64,000 nt of DNA from Pseudoflavonifractor_A sp022772585 (GCF_052065415.1 NZ_JBQHUB010000001.1:124001-188000), one strand, 5' to 3'; numbered from the stretch's first letter, positions 51,192 through 60,258 are shown. Made by a program: numbers and translations. Notes: generated by a model not told the origin, from the letters alone.

Positions 51192-52136
51192 TCACAAAAA
51201 GCACCGCACATAGTGCTCTGGACCGGCCTGCGCCATTTCAGGGCGCTCCGCGGCGCACCGGTCCTTTGGCGCGGGGCATTTTCCGTAATAGGGGCAGGCA
51301 TGGGCCCCGGGAGCATGGGAGATGGGAGCGGCAGAGACGTAGTCGGTATTGATTCGGCCGCTCAGATCTCCGCAGCATGAGAGGAGCGCCCTGGTATACG
51401 GGTGTGTGGGAGCGCGCGTGAGCTCACGGGCAGATCCGTATTCCACGATCCTGCCCAGGTACATGACGCAGATGGAATCGGAAAGATAAGCTGTGGTCAG
51501 GAGGTCGTGGCTGATGAAGATCAGACTCGTATGAGAGGTTTTTACGATCTGGTCGAAGAGATCGATGATATCCGCCCGGACTGAAACGTCCAGCATGGAG
51601 ACTGCCTCATCTGCGATGAGCAGCCGCGGCTCGGAGATCATGGCGCGCATGATGGCGACCCGCTGCAGCTGTCCGCCGGACAGCTCGTGAGGATAGCGGT
51701 GAAGAAAAGCCTCCGGGGGATCGAAGCCATATTGGGCCAGAAGGTGCAGACAATACTCAGTCTGCTGTGCCCGGCTCCAGTCCCGGTGATGGATCTTCAC
51801 AACGCTGACAAGCGCCGTCTCAATGGTCTGGAGGGGATCAAAGCTTTCAAAGGGGTTTTGAAAGATGATCTGGCAATCTTTCCGGAAGCGGGACTTCCGC
51901 CGCTTCAGCAGTTCTCTGATATCATGACCATCAAAGAGAATGGAGCCTGATGTAATGCGCTCCAGACCCACGATCATTTTGGCCAGGGTCGATTTTCCGG
52001 ATCCGGATTCTCCGATGATCCCGAGAACCTGGCCCGGGCGAAGGGTAAAGGAGAGGTCGTTCACGGCGTCAATGGTGGTGACCTTATTTTTGTAGGTCTT
52101 ATGGAGGTGCTCCACGACTAAAATATCACGGCTCAT
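51192..52136 (-). CDS. Peptide ABC transporter ATP-binding protein (DppF/OppF type)
   Basis: A 314-residue ABC ATPase. Walker A is IGESGSGKSTLAK (about residues 39-51), signature ELSGGQLQRVAIMRAM, Walker B LLIADEAVSMLD, and H-loop FISHDLL. The C-terminal oligopeptide-transporter extension has the cysteine-bearing end CPYYGKCPAPKDRCAAERPEM, as usual for DppF/OppF. It begins two bases after the stop of the DppD-type gene. Confidence 0.92.
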   Translation of the reverse strand: MSRDILVVEHLHKTYKNKVTTIDAVNDLSFTLRPGQVLGIIGESGSGKSTLAKMIVGLERITSGSILFDGHDIRELLKRRKSRFRKDCQIIFQNPFESFDPLQTIETALVSVVKIHHRDWSRAQQTEYCLHLLAQYGFDPPEAFLHRYPHELSGGQLQRVAIMRAMISEPRLLIADEAVSMLDVSVRADIIDLFDQIVKTSHTSLIFISHDLLTTAYLSDSICVMYLGRIVEYGSARELTRAPTHPYTRALLSCCGDLSGRINTDYVSAAPISHAPGAHACPYYGKCPAPKDRCAAERPEMAQAGPEHYVRCFL

Positions 52137-52138
52137 GA

Positions 52139-53101
52139 TCAGAGTTCTCTCCAGCGATGACAGCGGATCCTGTGCATGTCATCCAATTGTTCCTCCCGGG
52201 GCTCGTCCGTCCGGCAAATGGATTGACAGCAGGGACAGCGGCTGGCAAAAATACAGCCCTGGGGCGGGGCGCCCATGTCCGGCAGATTACCGGGGATCCC
52301 GTGAAGCGCCCCTTTGGGAAGGTCAAACTTGGGATAGGAAGCTATCAAAGCTTTGGTATATGGATGCCTGGGGGACCAAATAAAGGTATCCCGGTTTCCG
52401 AATTCCAGGATACTGCCGGAATACATAACAGCAACTTTGCTGCACAGTTTGGTGATGACGGAGAGATCATGTGAAATCACCAGCAGGGTCAGACGGTAGC
52501 GGTTCTGGATCTCCTTTAGCTCCGCCATGATCTGCTGCTGTGTGATAACGTCCAGAGCAGTGGTCGCCTCATCCAGGATCAGGAGCTTCGGCTTGTGCAT
52601 AAGGGCCATGGCGATGCTGACGCGCTGGAGCATTCCGCCGGAGAGTTCAAAGGGATACATATGATATACCTTTGGATCCAGATTGCAGACCTGAAAAATC
52701 TCCAGCATAGCGCGCTCAATCACATCGGCCTTTTCATGGGGGCAGTGGACACGGTAGATATTGCGGAGCTGTTTGCCGATCTTATGTACAGGACTCAGCG
52801 AGGTCATGGATTTTTGAAAAACCATGGAGAGATCGACCCAGCGGCGGGAATTGAATTCCGGTTCGGGCATGCCCAGAAGCTCGCTGCCGTTAAATACGAT
52901 GCGTCCGGAAACCTCAGCCACGCCGGGCGACAGGAGACGGAGAAGCGCCAGAGCCAGCGTGGATTTTCCGGAGCCGGACTCCCCCACGATGCCGAGAGAA
53001 TCGCCCTGCTCGATGGCAAAGCTGCAGTCCCGGACTGCCGCGATGGGATGCCCCGCGTTTTTATAGGAGACATTCAGCCCGTCGATTTCAAAAAATGACA
53101 T
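52139..53101 (-). CDS. Peptide ABC transporter ATP-binding protein (DppD/OppD type)
   Basis: A 320-residue ABC ATPase, partner of the downstream DppF-type subunit. Walker A is VGESGSGKSTLAL (about residues 35-47), signature ELSGGMLQRVSIAMAL, Walker B LLILDEATTALD, and H-loop VISHDLSV. The C-terminal region contains the four-cysteine segment CIFASRCPCCQSIC, of the kind that binds an Fe-S cluster or zinc in DppD. The ATG of MSFFEID is chosen, eight bases after AGGTG. Confidence 0.92.
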   Translation of the reverse strand: MSFFEIDGLNVSYKNAGHPIAAVRDCSFAIEQGDSLGIVGESGSGKSTLALALLRLLSPGVAEVSGRIVFNGSELLGMPEPEFNSRRWVDLSMVFQKSMTSLSPVHKIGKQLRNIYRVHCPHEKADVIERAMLEIFQVCNLDPKVYHMYPFELSGGMLQRVSIAMALMHKPKLLILDEATTALDVITQQQIMAELKEIQNRYRLTLLVISHDLSVITKLCSKVAVMYSGSILEFGNRDTFIWSPRHPYTKALIASYPKFDLPKGALHGIPGNLPDMGAPPQGCIFASRCPCCQSICRTDEPREEQLDDMHRIRCHRWREL

Positions 53102-53114
53102 AAGCAAGCACCTG

Positions 53115-53948
53115 TCAAAGCTCTCCCGCCTTTGCGTTGATCGCCATATTGATCCCGTCGCCGATCAGATGAAAGGACAGAGAGGTGAGGATGATGGCAA
53201 AACCAGGGAATGCGCAGATCCACCAGCAATTGGGCAGATACCTCCGGCCGGAGGAAATGATCTTGCCCCAGCTCACCACATTCGGGTCGCCCAATCCCAG
53301 AAAAGACAGTCCGGCTTCCGACAGAATGGCGGCGGAAACCGTCATGGTGAGGTTGACGATGACAGTGAAAATGCAGTTGGGGATGATATGAGTAAGGATG
53401 ATCTTCGCCTTGCTCTCACCCAGTACCTCTGCATTTTTGATGTAGGATTTTTCGCGGATCGCGATGGCCTGTCCGCGCATGAGCCGGGCGGAGCCCGGCC
53501 AGTTGGTGAGCGCCATGATCAGGATCATGTGATCGATGCTGCTGCCGTAGATGGAAATAGCCAATACGATGAGAAAAAAGGTGGGGATCATCATGGATAC
53601 GTTCAGAAACTCACAGATGATCTTATCAACTGCGCCGCCCAGATATCCGGAGATCCCCCCCACCGCCACGCCAATGACGGAGGAGAGCAGTGCGACAACG
53701 ACGCCTACCTTCAGGGAAGTGCGGGTGCCGTAGACCACCATGGTAAAGACGTCATATCCCACGCCATCTGTTCCAAAGGGATATTGCGGCGATGGCGCGT
53801 GAAGCATATCGTCATGCAAATAGTCTGGAGGATTGCCGCACAGAGAAGGGCCGGCCAAGGCGACAAAGAGCAGAAAAAGCAGCAATATGATTCCAGACAG
53901 CAGCTTTCTGTTTCTGAAGGCCGGCCTGAATGAAAGAAATCGATTCAT
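53115..53948 (-). CDS. Peptide ABC transporter permease (DppC type)
   Basis: A 277-residue membrane permease with about six helices. The N-terminal segment is RNRKLLSGIILLLFLLFVALAGP. The DppC hallmarks are PFGTDGVGYDVFTMVVYGTRTSLKVG and the EAA loop KNAEVLGESKAKIILTHIIPN, followed by EAGLSFLGLG. The ATG at 53948 has AGGTG 6 bases upstream; a GTG three codons before overlaps that site. It is 24 bases after the DppB-type gene. Confidence 0.92.
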   Translation of the reverse strand: MNRFLSFRPAFRNRKLLSGIILLLFLLFVALAGPSLCGNPPDYLHDDMLHAPSPQYPFGTDGVGYDVFTMVVYGTRTSLKVGVVVALLSSVIGVAVGGISGYLGGAVDKIICEFLNVSMMIPTFFLIVLAISIYGSSIDHMILIMALTNWPGSARLMRGQAIAIREKSYIKNAEVLGESKAKIILTHIIPNCIFTVIVNLTMTVSAAILSEAGLSFLGLGDPNVVSWGKIISSGRRYLPNCWWICAFPGFAIILTSLSFHLIGDGINMAINAKAGEL

Positions 53949-53972
53949 TATCCGCACCTGTTCATCAGTTAA

Positions 53973-54938
53973 TCAGCGAAATTTGATCTGCGGGTCCGCC
54001 AGCGCGTACAGAATATCTGTCAGGATCGTAAAGACACAGACACAGATCGAGATGATCAGATACGAGCCCAGCAGAACAGGGTAATCCCGCCGTGCGATGG
54101 CATCCATGATCAGCCGGCCCATACCCTGCCAGGAAAAAACGATCTCAGTCAGGGCAACACCGCTGATTGAGAAGGCAATGGAGGTTCCCGCGATGGTAAT
54201 GACGGGCAGAATGGAGTTTTTGAGGACGAATTGCGTAAACAGTTTTCGTTCAGAGATACCCGTGGCCCTCATAGAGAACACAAAATCTTCCGACAGGTTC
54301 TTCAATGCGGCCGTACGGAAGATCTTATAGTAGGAGGGGGCCTGGATCATAACAAGGGTCAGAAGGGGCAGGATCATATGCCGGGCAACGTCAAGAATAT
54401 AGCGTACACCGGTGTACTGCATCCGTACATCATACATCCCGGAGGTGGGAAGAATCTTCAGCCAGGAGGCAAAGACCAGCATCAGGATCAGGCCAAGCCA
54501 AAAGGCCGGAATGGAGTCAAGCACATAGGACACCGTGTCCAATACATGGGTCTGCCACCGTCCGCGGCGGCTGACCGAATAGGTCGCGAGAGCAACGCCA
54601 ATGAGCATGGACAGAAGGACGGCTCCGGTGGAAAGCAGCAGCGTCGGGAGGATACGGGCACGTATGATGTCCCAGACGGGCTTGTCACTGACATAGGAAT
54701 AACCCAAGTCACCGTGCAGGATATTATTGACATAAAGTCCGAATTGAGTCAGCAGTGGTTGATCCAGCCCGTACTTTTCGGTCAGATGCGCCACCAGCTC
54801 GGGGTTGGGATTTTCCATCCCGCACAGCAGCCGGACCGGATTTCCGGGAGCGGATTTTACCAAAAAAAAAGTAACGACAAAAGAAATAACGACCGAGAGA
54901 CAACCGGTCAAGATCTTTTTGAATATGTAGTTTTTCAA
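53973..54938 (-). CDS. Peptide ABC transporter permease (DppB type)
   Basis: A 321-residue permease and first gene of the operon. An N-terminal helix is followed by LVKSAPGNPVRLLCGMENPNPELVAHLTEKYGLDQPLLTQFG, typical of DppB. The EAA loop is around FKTAALKNLSEDFVFSMRATGISERKLF-like sequence. The TTG at 54938 is preferred because AGAGGA lies 6-7 bases before it; a GTG six codons further upstream is in frame but lacks a site. Together with the DppC protein it forms the channel. Confidence 0.88.
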   Translation of the reverse strand: MKNYIFKKILTGCLSVVISFVVTFFLVKSAPGNPVRLLCGMENPNPELVAHLTEKYGLDQPLLTQFGLYVNNILHGDLGYSYVSDKPVWDIIRARILPTLLLSTGAVLLSMLIGVALATYSVSRRGRWQTHVLDTVSYVLDSIPAFWLGLILMLVFASWLKILPTSGMYDVRMQYTGVRYILDVARHMILPLLTLVMIQAPSYYKIFRTAALKNLSEDFVFSMRATGISERKLFTQFVLKNSILPVITIAGTSIAFSISGVALTEIVFSWQGMGRLIMDAIARRDYPVLLGSYLIISICVCVFTILTDILYALADPQIKFR

Positions 54939-54994
54939 AATTTTTCCTCTTCCCACACACCGGGTATGTCCATCGTTCAGCTACATTGTACACT

Positions 54995-55022
54995 AGGATA
55001 GCAGGAATATAAAAAAAGTCAA
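54995..55022 (-). promoter_or_regulatory. Candidate promoter of the peptide transporter operon
   Basis: Reading minus: TTGACT, 16 bases, TATCCT, about 55 bases before the TTG start. The 54939-55277 gap is AT-rich and holds no gene; it carries this promoter and the divergent one at 55163-55191. Confidence 0.4.
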
Positions 55023-55162
55023 TATTCATACAAAATGGCAATAAAATAGAGAGATAATATAAAAAATAACAATATATAACCGGGAATAGATAGTTCACTA
55101 TATTGCAAAATCAAATAAAGATATATGTAAATATTTTAAATACAAATAATAGATGGGCTTGG

Positions 55163-55191
55163 TTGACACTGAAAAAACGGAACGTTAAAAT
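55163..55191 (+). promoter_or_regulatory. Promoter of the double-cubane reductase operon
   Basis: TTGACA, exactly 17 bases, TAAAAT. The leader of about 80 bases contains a small stem GGAGCG-GATA-CGCTCC (55206-55221) followed by GTTTTG, which could act as a weak attenuator. Confidence 0.75.
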
Positions 55192-55277
55192 GGCCTTGCC
55201 CGCAGGGAGCGGATACGCTCCGTTTTGCGGCATGGAGCCGGGCGATGAATGAAATTGGTACAGAAACATAAAAGGAG

Positions 55278-56447
55278 TTGTATGACATGGAAAAGGTAAA
55301 GCTGCCGGTCAGCTTTGAGAGCTATAATGAGGCGCGGCAGAAGGGATTTCTGCGTATGAAGGAGCTGAAGGAGCAGGGGGCCCGGGTGGTAGGCATGTTC
55401 TGCTCCTTTGTGCCGGTGGAACTGATCTATGCCGCCGGGGCCCTGCCGGTGGGCCTGTGCGCCTTTACCGAGGAGCCCATCCCAGCCGCCGAGGCTGATC
55501 TGCCCCGGAACCTGTGTCCTCTCATCAAGGCCAGCTACGGCTTTGCCCTGACCGATACCTGCCCCTACTTCTATTTTTCCGACTTTGTGGTGGGCGAGAC
55601 TACCTGTGATGGAAAAAAGAAGATGTTCGAGCTGATGAACGAGATCAAGGACACCTATGTCATGCAGCTTCCCCACAGCCGGGACGCCCAGGCTCTGGCC
55701 TTCTGGCGGGAGCAGATCATCGCGTTCCAGAAGAAGCTGGAGGAGTTCTACGGTATCACCATCACCGAGGAGGATATCCGCGCCGCCATCCGGCTGAAGA
55801 ACCGGGAGCGGGACGTGATGCGCCGCTACCTGGAGCTGGGCCAGCTCAACCCTGTGGCCATGAGCGGCTATGAGATGGGCACCCGGGTGGACGCGGGCAG
55901 CTTCTCCTTCGACCTGGAGCAGCGCTGCAGCGAGGTGGAAAAGCGCACCGCCGAAGTCCTGGCCGACTGGGAGGCCAATTATAAGGGGAAGCCCACCGAC
56001 CGGCCCCGCCTGCTGGTCACCGGCTGTCCCAATGCCGGCGTGCGGGAGAAGATTATCCGCGCGGTGGAGGAGATGGGGGCCGACGTGGTGGCCTTCGACA
56101 CCTGCAACGGCATCCGGGAGAAGGTGGAGAAGGTGGACGAGAGCGATCCCGACGTCTACAATGCCCTGGCCCGGAAGTACCTGAACATCAACTGCTCGGT
56201 GATGAGCCCCAACGAAAGCCGCCGCGAGTACATCGGAGCGATGATCGACAGCTATCAGGTGGACGGCGTCATCGAGATCGTGCTCCAGTCCTGCCATACA
56301 TACGATGTGGAGGCCCATTTCATCAAGCGCTTCGTCACCCAGGAGAAGGGCATCCCCTATCTGAACATCGAGACCGACTATTCCCAGGCGGACAAGGGGC
56401 AGATCAACACCCGCCTGGCCGCCTTCCTGGAGACCATCGAAAAATGA
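55278..56447 (+). CDS. Double-cubane-cluster anaerobic reductase (HgdB/BcrBC family)
   Basis: A 389-residue protein of the 2-hydroxyacyl-CoA dehydratase/benzoyl-CoA reductase superfamily, closest in architecture to the stand-alone double-cubane cluster proteins (DCCP, YjiM). Conserved cysteines appear at about residues 39 (MFCSFVPVE), 77 (RNLCPLIK), 92 (TDTCPYF) and 107 (GETTCDGKKK), with more in TGCPNAG, FDTCNG, NINCSV and LQSCHTYDVE. These proteins catalyse low-potential reductions after electron injection by an ATP-dependent activator. No separate alpha subunit lies nearby, unlike true hydroxyacyl-CoA dehydratases. GGAGTTG precedes the ATG. The stop overlaps the activator gene (ATGA). The substrate is unknown. 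Confidence 0.88.
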   Translation: MYDMEKVKLPVSFESYNEARQKGFLRMKELKEQGARVVGMFCSFVPVELIYAAGALPVGLCAFTEEPIPAAEADLPRNLCPLIKASYGFALTDTCPYFYFSDFVVGETTCDGKKKMFELMNEIKDTYVMQLPHSRDAQALAFWREQIIAFQKKLEEFYGITITEEDIRAAIRLKNRERDVMRRYLELGQLNPVAMSGYEMGTRVDAGSFSFDLEQRCSEVEKRTAEVLADWEANYKGKPTDRPRLLVTGCPNAGVREKIIRAVEEMGADVVAFDTCNGIREKVEKVDESDPDVYNALARKYLNINCSVMSPNESRREYIGAMIDSYQVDGVIEIVLQSCHTYDVEAHFIKRFVTQEKGIPYLNIETDYSQADKGQINTRLAAFLETIEK

Positions 56448-57220
56448 GCTATTTTACCGGAATCGACATCGGCTCCACCGCCTCCAAGGTAGTGGTGCTG
56501 GACGAGAGCGGCGTGGTGGACCGCTTTGTGCTTCCCACCGGCTGGAGCAGCAAGGAGACCGCCGCCGCCATCGCCGATCGGCTCAGTGAGAGCGGCCGGC
56601 CGGTGGACGGGGACATGAAGGTGGTGGCCACCGGCTACGGCCGTGTCTCGGTGGAGTACGCCGCCAGGACGGTGACCGAGATCACCTGCCATGGCCGGGG
56701 CGGCTATGCCCTGCTGGGGCGCAGCTGCACCATCGTGGACATCGGCGGCCAGGACACTAAGGTCATCACCGTGGAGGATGGACTGCCCTCCAGCTTCCTG
56801 ATGAACGACAAGTGCTCCGCGGGAACCGGCAAGTTCCTGGAGATCATGGCCAACCGGCTGGGGGTGGACCTGGGGGAACTTTTCGCTCTGGCCGAGCGGG
56901 GGGAGCCCCTGGCCATCAGCTCCATGTGTACGGTATTCGCCGAGAGCGAGGTCATCAGCCACATCGGCGCGGGAGAGCGCCGGGAGGACATCGCCGCCGG
57001 CGTGGTGGACTCGGTGGTGAGCAAGGTGGCCGGCCTGTGCGCCCGGCATGGCCTGAAGGGGGACGTGCTGCTCACCGGCGGACTGTGCGACTGCGCCTAT
57101 CTGGTCAAGCGGCTGTCCCAGCGTTTGGGGACCAACGTTTGTACCGACCCCATGGGCCGGTACGCCGGGGCGCTGGGCGCGGCCCTCATCGCCCGGGGTG
57201 GGAAAGGGAGGAAGCCATGA
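56444..57220 (+). CDS. ATP-dependent activator of the double-cubane reductase (acyl-CoA dehydratase activase family)
   Basis: A 258-residue ASKHA ATPase of the HgdC/BadG/YjiL type. It has the phosphate motifs GIDIGSTASKVVVLD and TIVDIGGQDTKVI, plus the CSAGTGKFLE loop, LLTGGLCDC and ALGAALIA at the end. The cluster cysteines are in DKCSAGTG and SSMCTVF, and a homodimer holds one [4Fe-4S] cluster between subunits. It drives electrons into the reductase with ATP. It overlaps that gene by four bases and is in turn overlapped by the DUF3343 gene, so stoichiometric co-expression is expected. Confidence 0.93.
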   Translation: MSYFTGIDIGSTASKVVVLDESGVVDRFVLPTGWSSKETAAAIADRLSESGRPVDGDMKVVATGYGRVSVEYAARTVTEITCHGRGGYALLGRSCTIVDIGGQDTKVITVEDGLPSSFLMNDKCSAGTGKFLEIMANRLGVDLGELFALAERGEPLAISSMCTVFAESEVISHIGAGERREDIAAGVVDSVVSKVAGLCARHGLKGDVLLTGGLCDCAYLVKRLSQRLGTNVCTDPMGRYAGALGAALIARGGKGRKP

Positions 57221-57474
57221 TCTTCCTGTCCTTTTACACCACCACCCACAGCATGAAGGGGGAAGCCGAGGCCAAAAAGCGGGGTGTGGCGGTGACCATG
57301 ATCCCCACGCCCCGGGGCGTGGCGGGGAGCTGCTCCCTCTCCCTGCGCTTTGACGGGCCCGACCCGGAGCAGGAGGGACGGGACTTTTTCGCGGCCATGA
57401 CCGTGCCCTGCACCCTCTTCCGCCTGGATGAGGAGGGGCCGGAGCGGCTGGCGGACAGGGGGGAGCACCCGTGA
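57217..57474 (+). CDS. DUF3343 putative Se/S carrier-like protein
   Basis: An 85-residue protein of the DUF3343 type. The features are an N-terminal 'FYTTTHSMKGEAEAKKRGVAV' helix region and the motif MIPTPRGVAGSCSLSLRFDG with a single cysteine. Family members have been proposed to carry selenium or sulfur, and are often next to cysteine desulfurases. Both ends overlap neighbours by four bases (ATGA at the start, GTGA at the end), between an activase and a desulfurase. The carrier role is a proposal from the family name; nothing in this sequence proves it. Confidence 0.8.
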   Translation: MIFLSFYTTTHSMKGEAEAKKRGVAVTMIPTPRGVAGSCSLSLRFDGPDPEQEGRDFFAAMTVPCTLFRLDEEGPERLADRGEHP

Positions 57475-58622
57475 TCTATCTGGACGCCGCCGCCACCAGC
57501 TATCAAAAGCCGCCTTCGGTCTACGAACGGGTCAATGAGGCCGTGCGTACCCTCTGCGCCAATCCGGGCCGGGGCGGCCACCGGCCCTCACTGGATGCGG
57601 GGCGGGCGGTCTACGAGACCCGGGAGAAGGCCGCGGCCTTTTTCGGCGTGGAGGAAACCGAGCGGGTGATCTTCACCTCCAACGCCACCGACTCCCTCAA
57701 TCTGGCCATCCAGGGGATGGCAAAGCCGGGGGGACACATCGTGCTTACCTCCATGGAGCACAACTCCGTGCTCCGCCCGGTGAAGGCGCTGGAGAGGCTG
57801 GGCGTCTCCCACACGGTGGTGTGGGGCGATCCCCATACCGGCGCGGTGACGGCGGAGCAGATGGAGGCGGTCCTCCGGCCGGAGACCTGCCTGGTGGTGT
57901 GCACCCATGCCGCCAACACCACCGGGACATTTATGCCTGCGGCGGAGATCGGGGCCATGTGCCGGCGGCGGGGGGTTCCCTTCCTGCTGGACGCATCCCA
58001 GTCCGCCGGAGCATACCCCATCCATATGGGGGAGATGCACATAGACCTGCTGGCCTGCCCCGGCCACAAGGGGCTGCTGGGTTTGCCGGGCACCGGACTG
58101 CTCTGTCTGGGGCCGGGAGTGGACCCGACCCCGCTGAAGCAGGGGGGGACCGGCAGCCTTTCCGCCCATCTGGAGCAGCCTGCGCTGCTCCCCGACCGCT
58201 ATGAGAGCGGCACGCTGAACACCGTGGGCATCGCCGCTCTGGGGGCGGGGCTGGACTGGCTGAACGCCCGGGGGCTGGAGACGGTGCGCCGCCATGAGGA
58301 AGCCCTCTGCGCCCGGCTGCTGGCCGGGCTGGCAGAGCTTCCCGGCGTGTCGGTGTACGGCCCGGAGAAGGCGTCGGACCGGGCGGCGGTGGTGCTCTTC
58401 AATATCCGGGGGATGGACCCATCGGAGGCGGCTCTCCGGCTGGACCGGGAGCATGATGTGTGCGTGCGTTCCGGCCTGCACTGCGCGCCTCTGGCCCACC
58501 AGACGGTGGGAACGGCGCCCGAAGGCGGCGTGCGCATGAGCATGGGCCCCCTCAACACGGAGAAGGATATCGACGGCGCCCTGACCGCGGTCCGGGAACT
58601 GAGTCTGAGCGTTCAAAACTGA
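57471..58622 (+). CDS. Cysteine desulfurase family protein (class V aminotransferase, EF2568-like)
   Basis: A 383-residue PLP enzyme. The N-terminus is IYLDAAATSYQKPPSV. The cofactor lysine is in CPGHKGLLGLPGTG and the cysteine loop is VRSGLHCAPLAHQTVG. The group resembles the EF2568 family (TIGR01977), found beside selenium-dependent molybdenum hydroxylase genes, rather than IscS. It probably frees sulfur or selenium from cysteine or selenocysteine. GTG is the start and overlaps the DUF3343 stop (GTGA). It is the last gene of the operon before a terminator. The Moco operon in this window gives a plausible link to selenium-molybdenum enzymes, but none is encoded here. Confidence 0.88.
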   Translation: MIYLDAAATSYQKPPSVYERVNEAVRTLCANPGRGGHRPSLDAGRAVYETREKAAAFFGVEETERVIFTSNATDSLNLAIQGMAKPGGHIVLTSMEHNSVLRPVKALERLGVSHTVVWGDPHTGAVTAEQMEAVLRPETCLVVCTHAANTTGTFMPAAEIGAMCRRRGVPFLLDASQSAGAYPIHMGEMHIDLLACPGHKGLLGLPGTGLLCLGPGVDPTPLKQGGTGSLSAHLEQPALLPDRYESGTLNTVGIAALGAGLDWLNARGLETVRRHEEALCARLLAGLAELPGVSVYGPEKASDRAAVVLFNIRGMDPSEAALRLDREHDVCVRSGLHCAPLAHQTVGTAPEGGVRMSMGPLNTEKDIDGALTAVRELSLSVQN

Positions 58623-58632
58623 TTGAAAAAGC

Positions 58633-58669
58633 AAAAAAGCGGATGCCTCCCCGGAGGCGTCCGCTTTTT
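58633..58669 (+). terminator. Terminator of the double-cubane operon
   Basis: AAAAAAGCGGATGCCTCC, short CC loop, GGAGGCGTCCGCTTTTT. Also fits the convergent MATE gene. Confidence 0.9.
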
Positions 58670-58684
58670 GGCTGAAAGGGCAGG

Positions 58685-60133
58685 TTATTTGGCTGCTTGC
58701 GGCCGGGGGCCGGATACGGCAGACACAGGGGCCGGAGCACCGTCCCCGCTGAGCTCCCCATAGGTGCGCCGGATGACGGCCGCCGCGATGAGGAAGGTCA
58801 GGATATCGGATACAGGCATGGAGAGCAGCACGCCGTCCAGCCCGAAGAAGAGCGGCAGCACCAGGGCGAAACCCACGCCGAACACCACCTCCCGGATCAG
58901 GGAGATCATGGTGGAAGCAAATGCCTTGCCCAGGGATTGCAGATAGATAAAGGTCCCCTTGTTCACGGTGGCCAGGATCATCATGCACAGGTACACCCGG
59001 AAGCATTTTATGGCAAACCGGGTGTAATAGACGCTCTCGTTGGCGGCGCCGAAGATGCCGATGAGCTGCCGGGGAAAGAGCTCCACGATGAGCAGCGCCG
59101 CGGCGCCCAGAATGGCCTCGGCCTTCAGCAGACGTGTAAAGAGGCTTTTGGCCCGGTCCTTCCGTCCCGCACCCACATTGTAGCCCACGATGGGAATGCA
59201 CCCGGCGGCCATGCCGACGGCAATGGAGATGACGATCTGGAAAAACTTCATTACGATGCCCAGCACGGCCATGGGGATCTGGGCGTATTGGGCCTGGCCG
59301 AAAATGGGGTCGAGAGCGCCGTATCTCAGAGTCATATTCTGGATGGCAGCCATGGCGGCCACCAGGGAGATCTGGGACAGGAAGCTGCACAGGCCCAGAG
59401 GCAGGTACTTGCACGCCAGCTTCCGGTGAATGCGGAAGCTGGTCGCCTCCAGCCGGACTGCCTTCATGCGGCAGAGGTACCGGACGGAGAGAAGGGCGGT
59501 GAGGATCTGGCCCAGGATGGTGGCCACCGCCGCGCCCATCATGCCCCAGCGGAAGAGGAAGATGAAAACGGGGTCCAGAACCATGTTGACCGCCGCGCCG
59601 GCCAGGGTGGCGGCCATGGCAAACCTGGGGCTGCCATCCGAGCGGATGATGGGATTCATGGCCTGGCCGAACATATAAAAGGGAACGCCTACGGTGATCC
59701 AGAAGAAATACTCCTTGGCGTGGCGGAAAGTCTCATCGTTGACCCGGCCGCCGAAGGCGGTGAGGATCTGATCCTGAAAAATGAGATAGACGGCGGTCAG
59801 CACCAGACTGCTGAGCACACACAGCAGCACCGCGCTGCCGATGCCCCTGTGGGCTTCGTCCTTTTTGCCGGCGCCCAGACTGATACTGACAAAGGCGCAG
59901 CAGCCGTCGCCGATCATGACGGCGATGGCCAGCGCCACCACAGTCAGCGGGAATACCACCGTGTTGGCGGCGTTGCCGTAAGAGCCCAGATAGCTGGCGT
60001 TGGCAATGAAGATCTGATCCACGATGTTGTACAGCGCCGCTACCAGCAGGGAGATGACGCAGGGGACCGCATATTTTTTCATCAGCCTTCCGATGGGCTC
60101 AGTCTCAAGAAATGAATTCGACTTGTGTTCCAT
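58685..60133 (-). CDS. MATE-family multidrug efflux transporter
   Basis: A 482-residue membrane protein with about 12 helices of the MATE type, likely a Na+ or H+ coupled drug exporter. Typical are the N-terminal PIGRLMKKYAVPCVISLLVAALYNIVDQIFIA, LAIAVMIGDGCCAFVSISLGAGKKDEA and, in the second half, GCIPIVGYNVGAGRKDRAKSL. AGGAGG precedes the ATG of MEHKSNSF. Its leader carries a terminator-like hairpin with a T7 tail (60198-60252), so expression may be attenuated. The substrate is unknown. Confidence 0.92.
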   Translation of the reverse strand: MEHKSNSFLETEPIGRLMKKYAVPCVISLLVAALYNIVDQIFIANASYLGSYGNAANTVVFPLTVVALAIAVMIGDGCCAFVSISLGAGKKDEAHRGIGSAVLLCVLSSLVLTAVYLIFQDQILTAFGGRVNDETFRHAKEYFFWITVGVPFYMFGQAMNPIIRSDGSPRFAMAATLAGAAVNMVLDPVFIFLFRWGMMGAAVATILGQILTALLSVRYLCRMKAVRLEATSFRIHRKLACKYLPLGLCSFLSQISLVAAMAAIQNMTLRYGALDPIFGQAQYAQIPMAVLGIVMKFFQIVISIAVGMAAGCIPIVGYNVGAGRKDRAKSLFTRLLKAEAILGAAALLIVELFPRQLIGIFGAANESVYYTRFAIKCFRVYLCMMILATVNKGTFIYLQSLGKAFASTMISLIREVVFGVGFALVLPLFFGLDGVLLSMPVSDILTFLIAAAVIRRTYGELSGDGAPAPVSAVSGPRPQAAK

Positions 60134-60197
60134 TGGAACCTCCTCCTTGCAGAAAAATGACTGCTCATGCGGCTGTCCGCTGTGCGGGCAGCGCAGC

Positions 60198-60252
60198 AAA
60201 AAAACAGCGCGTAGCAAGCAACCGGATTTACGCAGTTACGCTACACGCTGTT
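60198..60252 (-). terminator. Leader hairpin/attenuator of the MATE gene
   Basis: Reading minus: AACAGCGTGTAGC, about 24-base loop, GCTACGCGCTGTT with T7. It begins only about 5-7 bases after the predicted transcription start, so most transcripts would stop about 60 bases in unless something prevents folding. The remaining 65 bases to the ATG contain the ribosome site. The arms have one mismatch. Confidence 0.65.
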
Positions 60253-60258
60253 ATAGAT

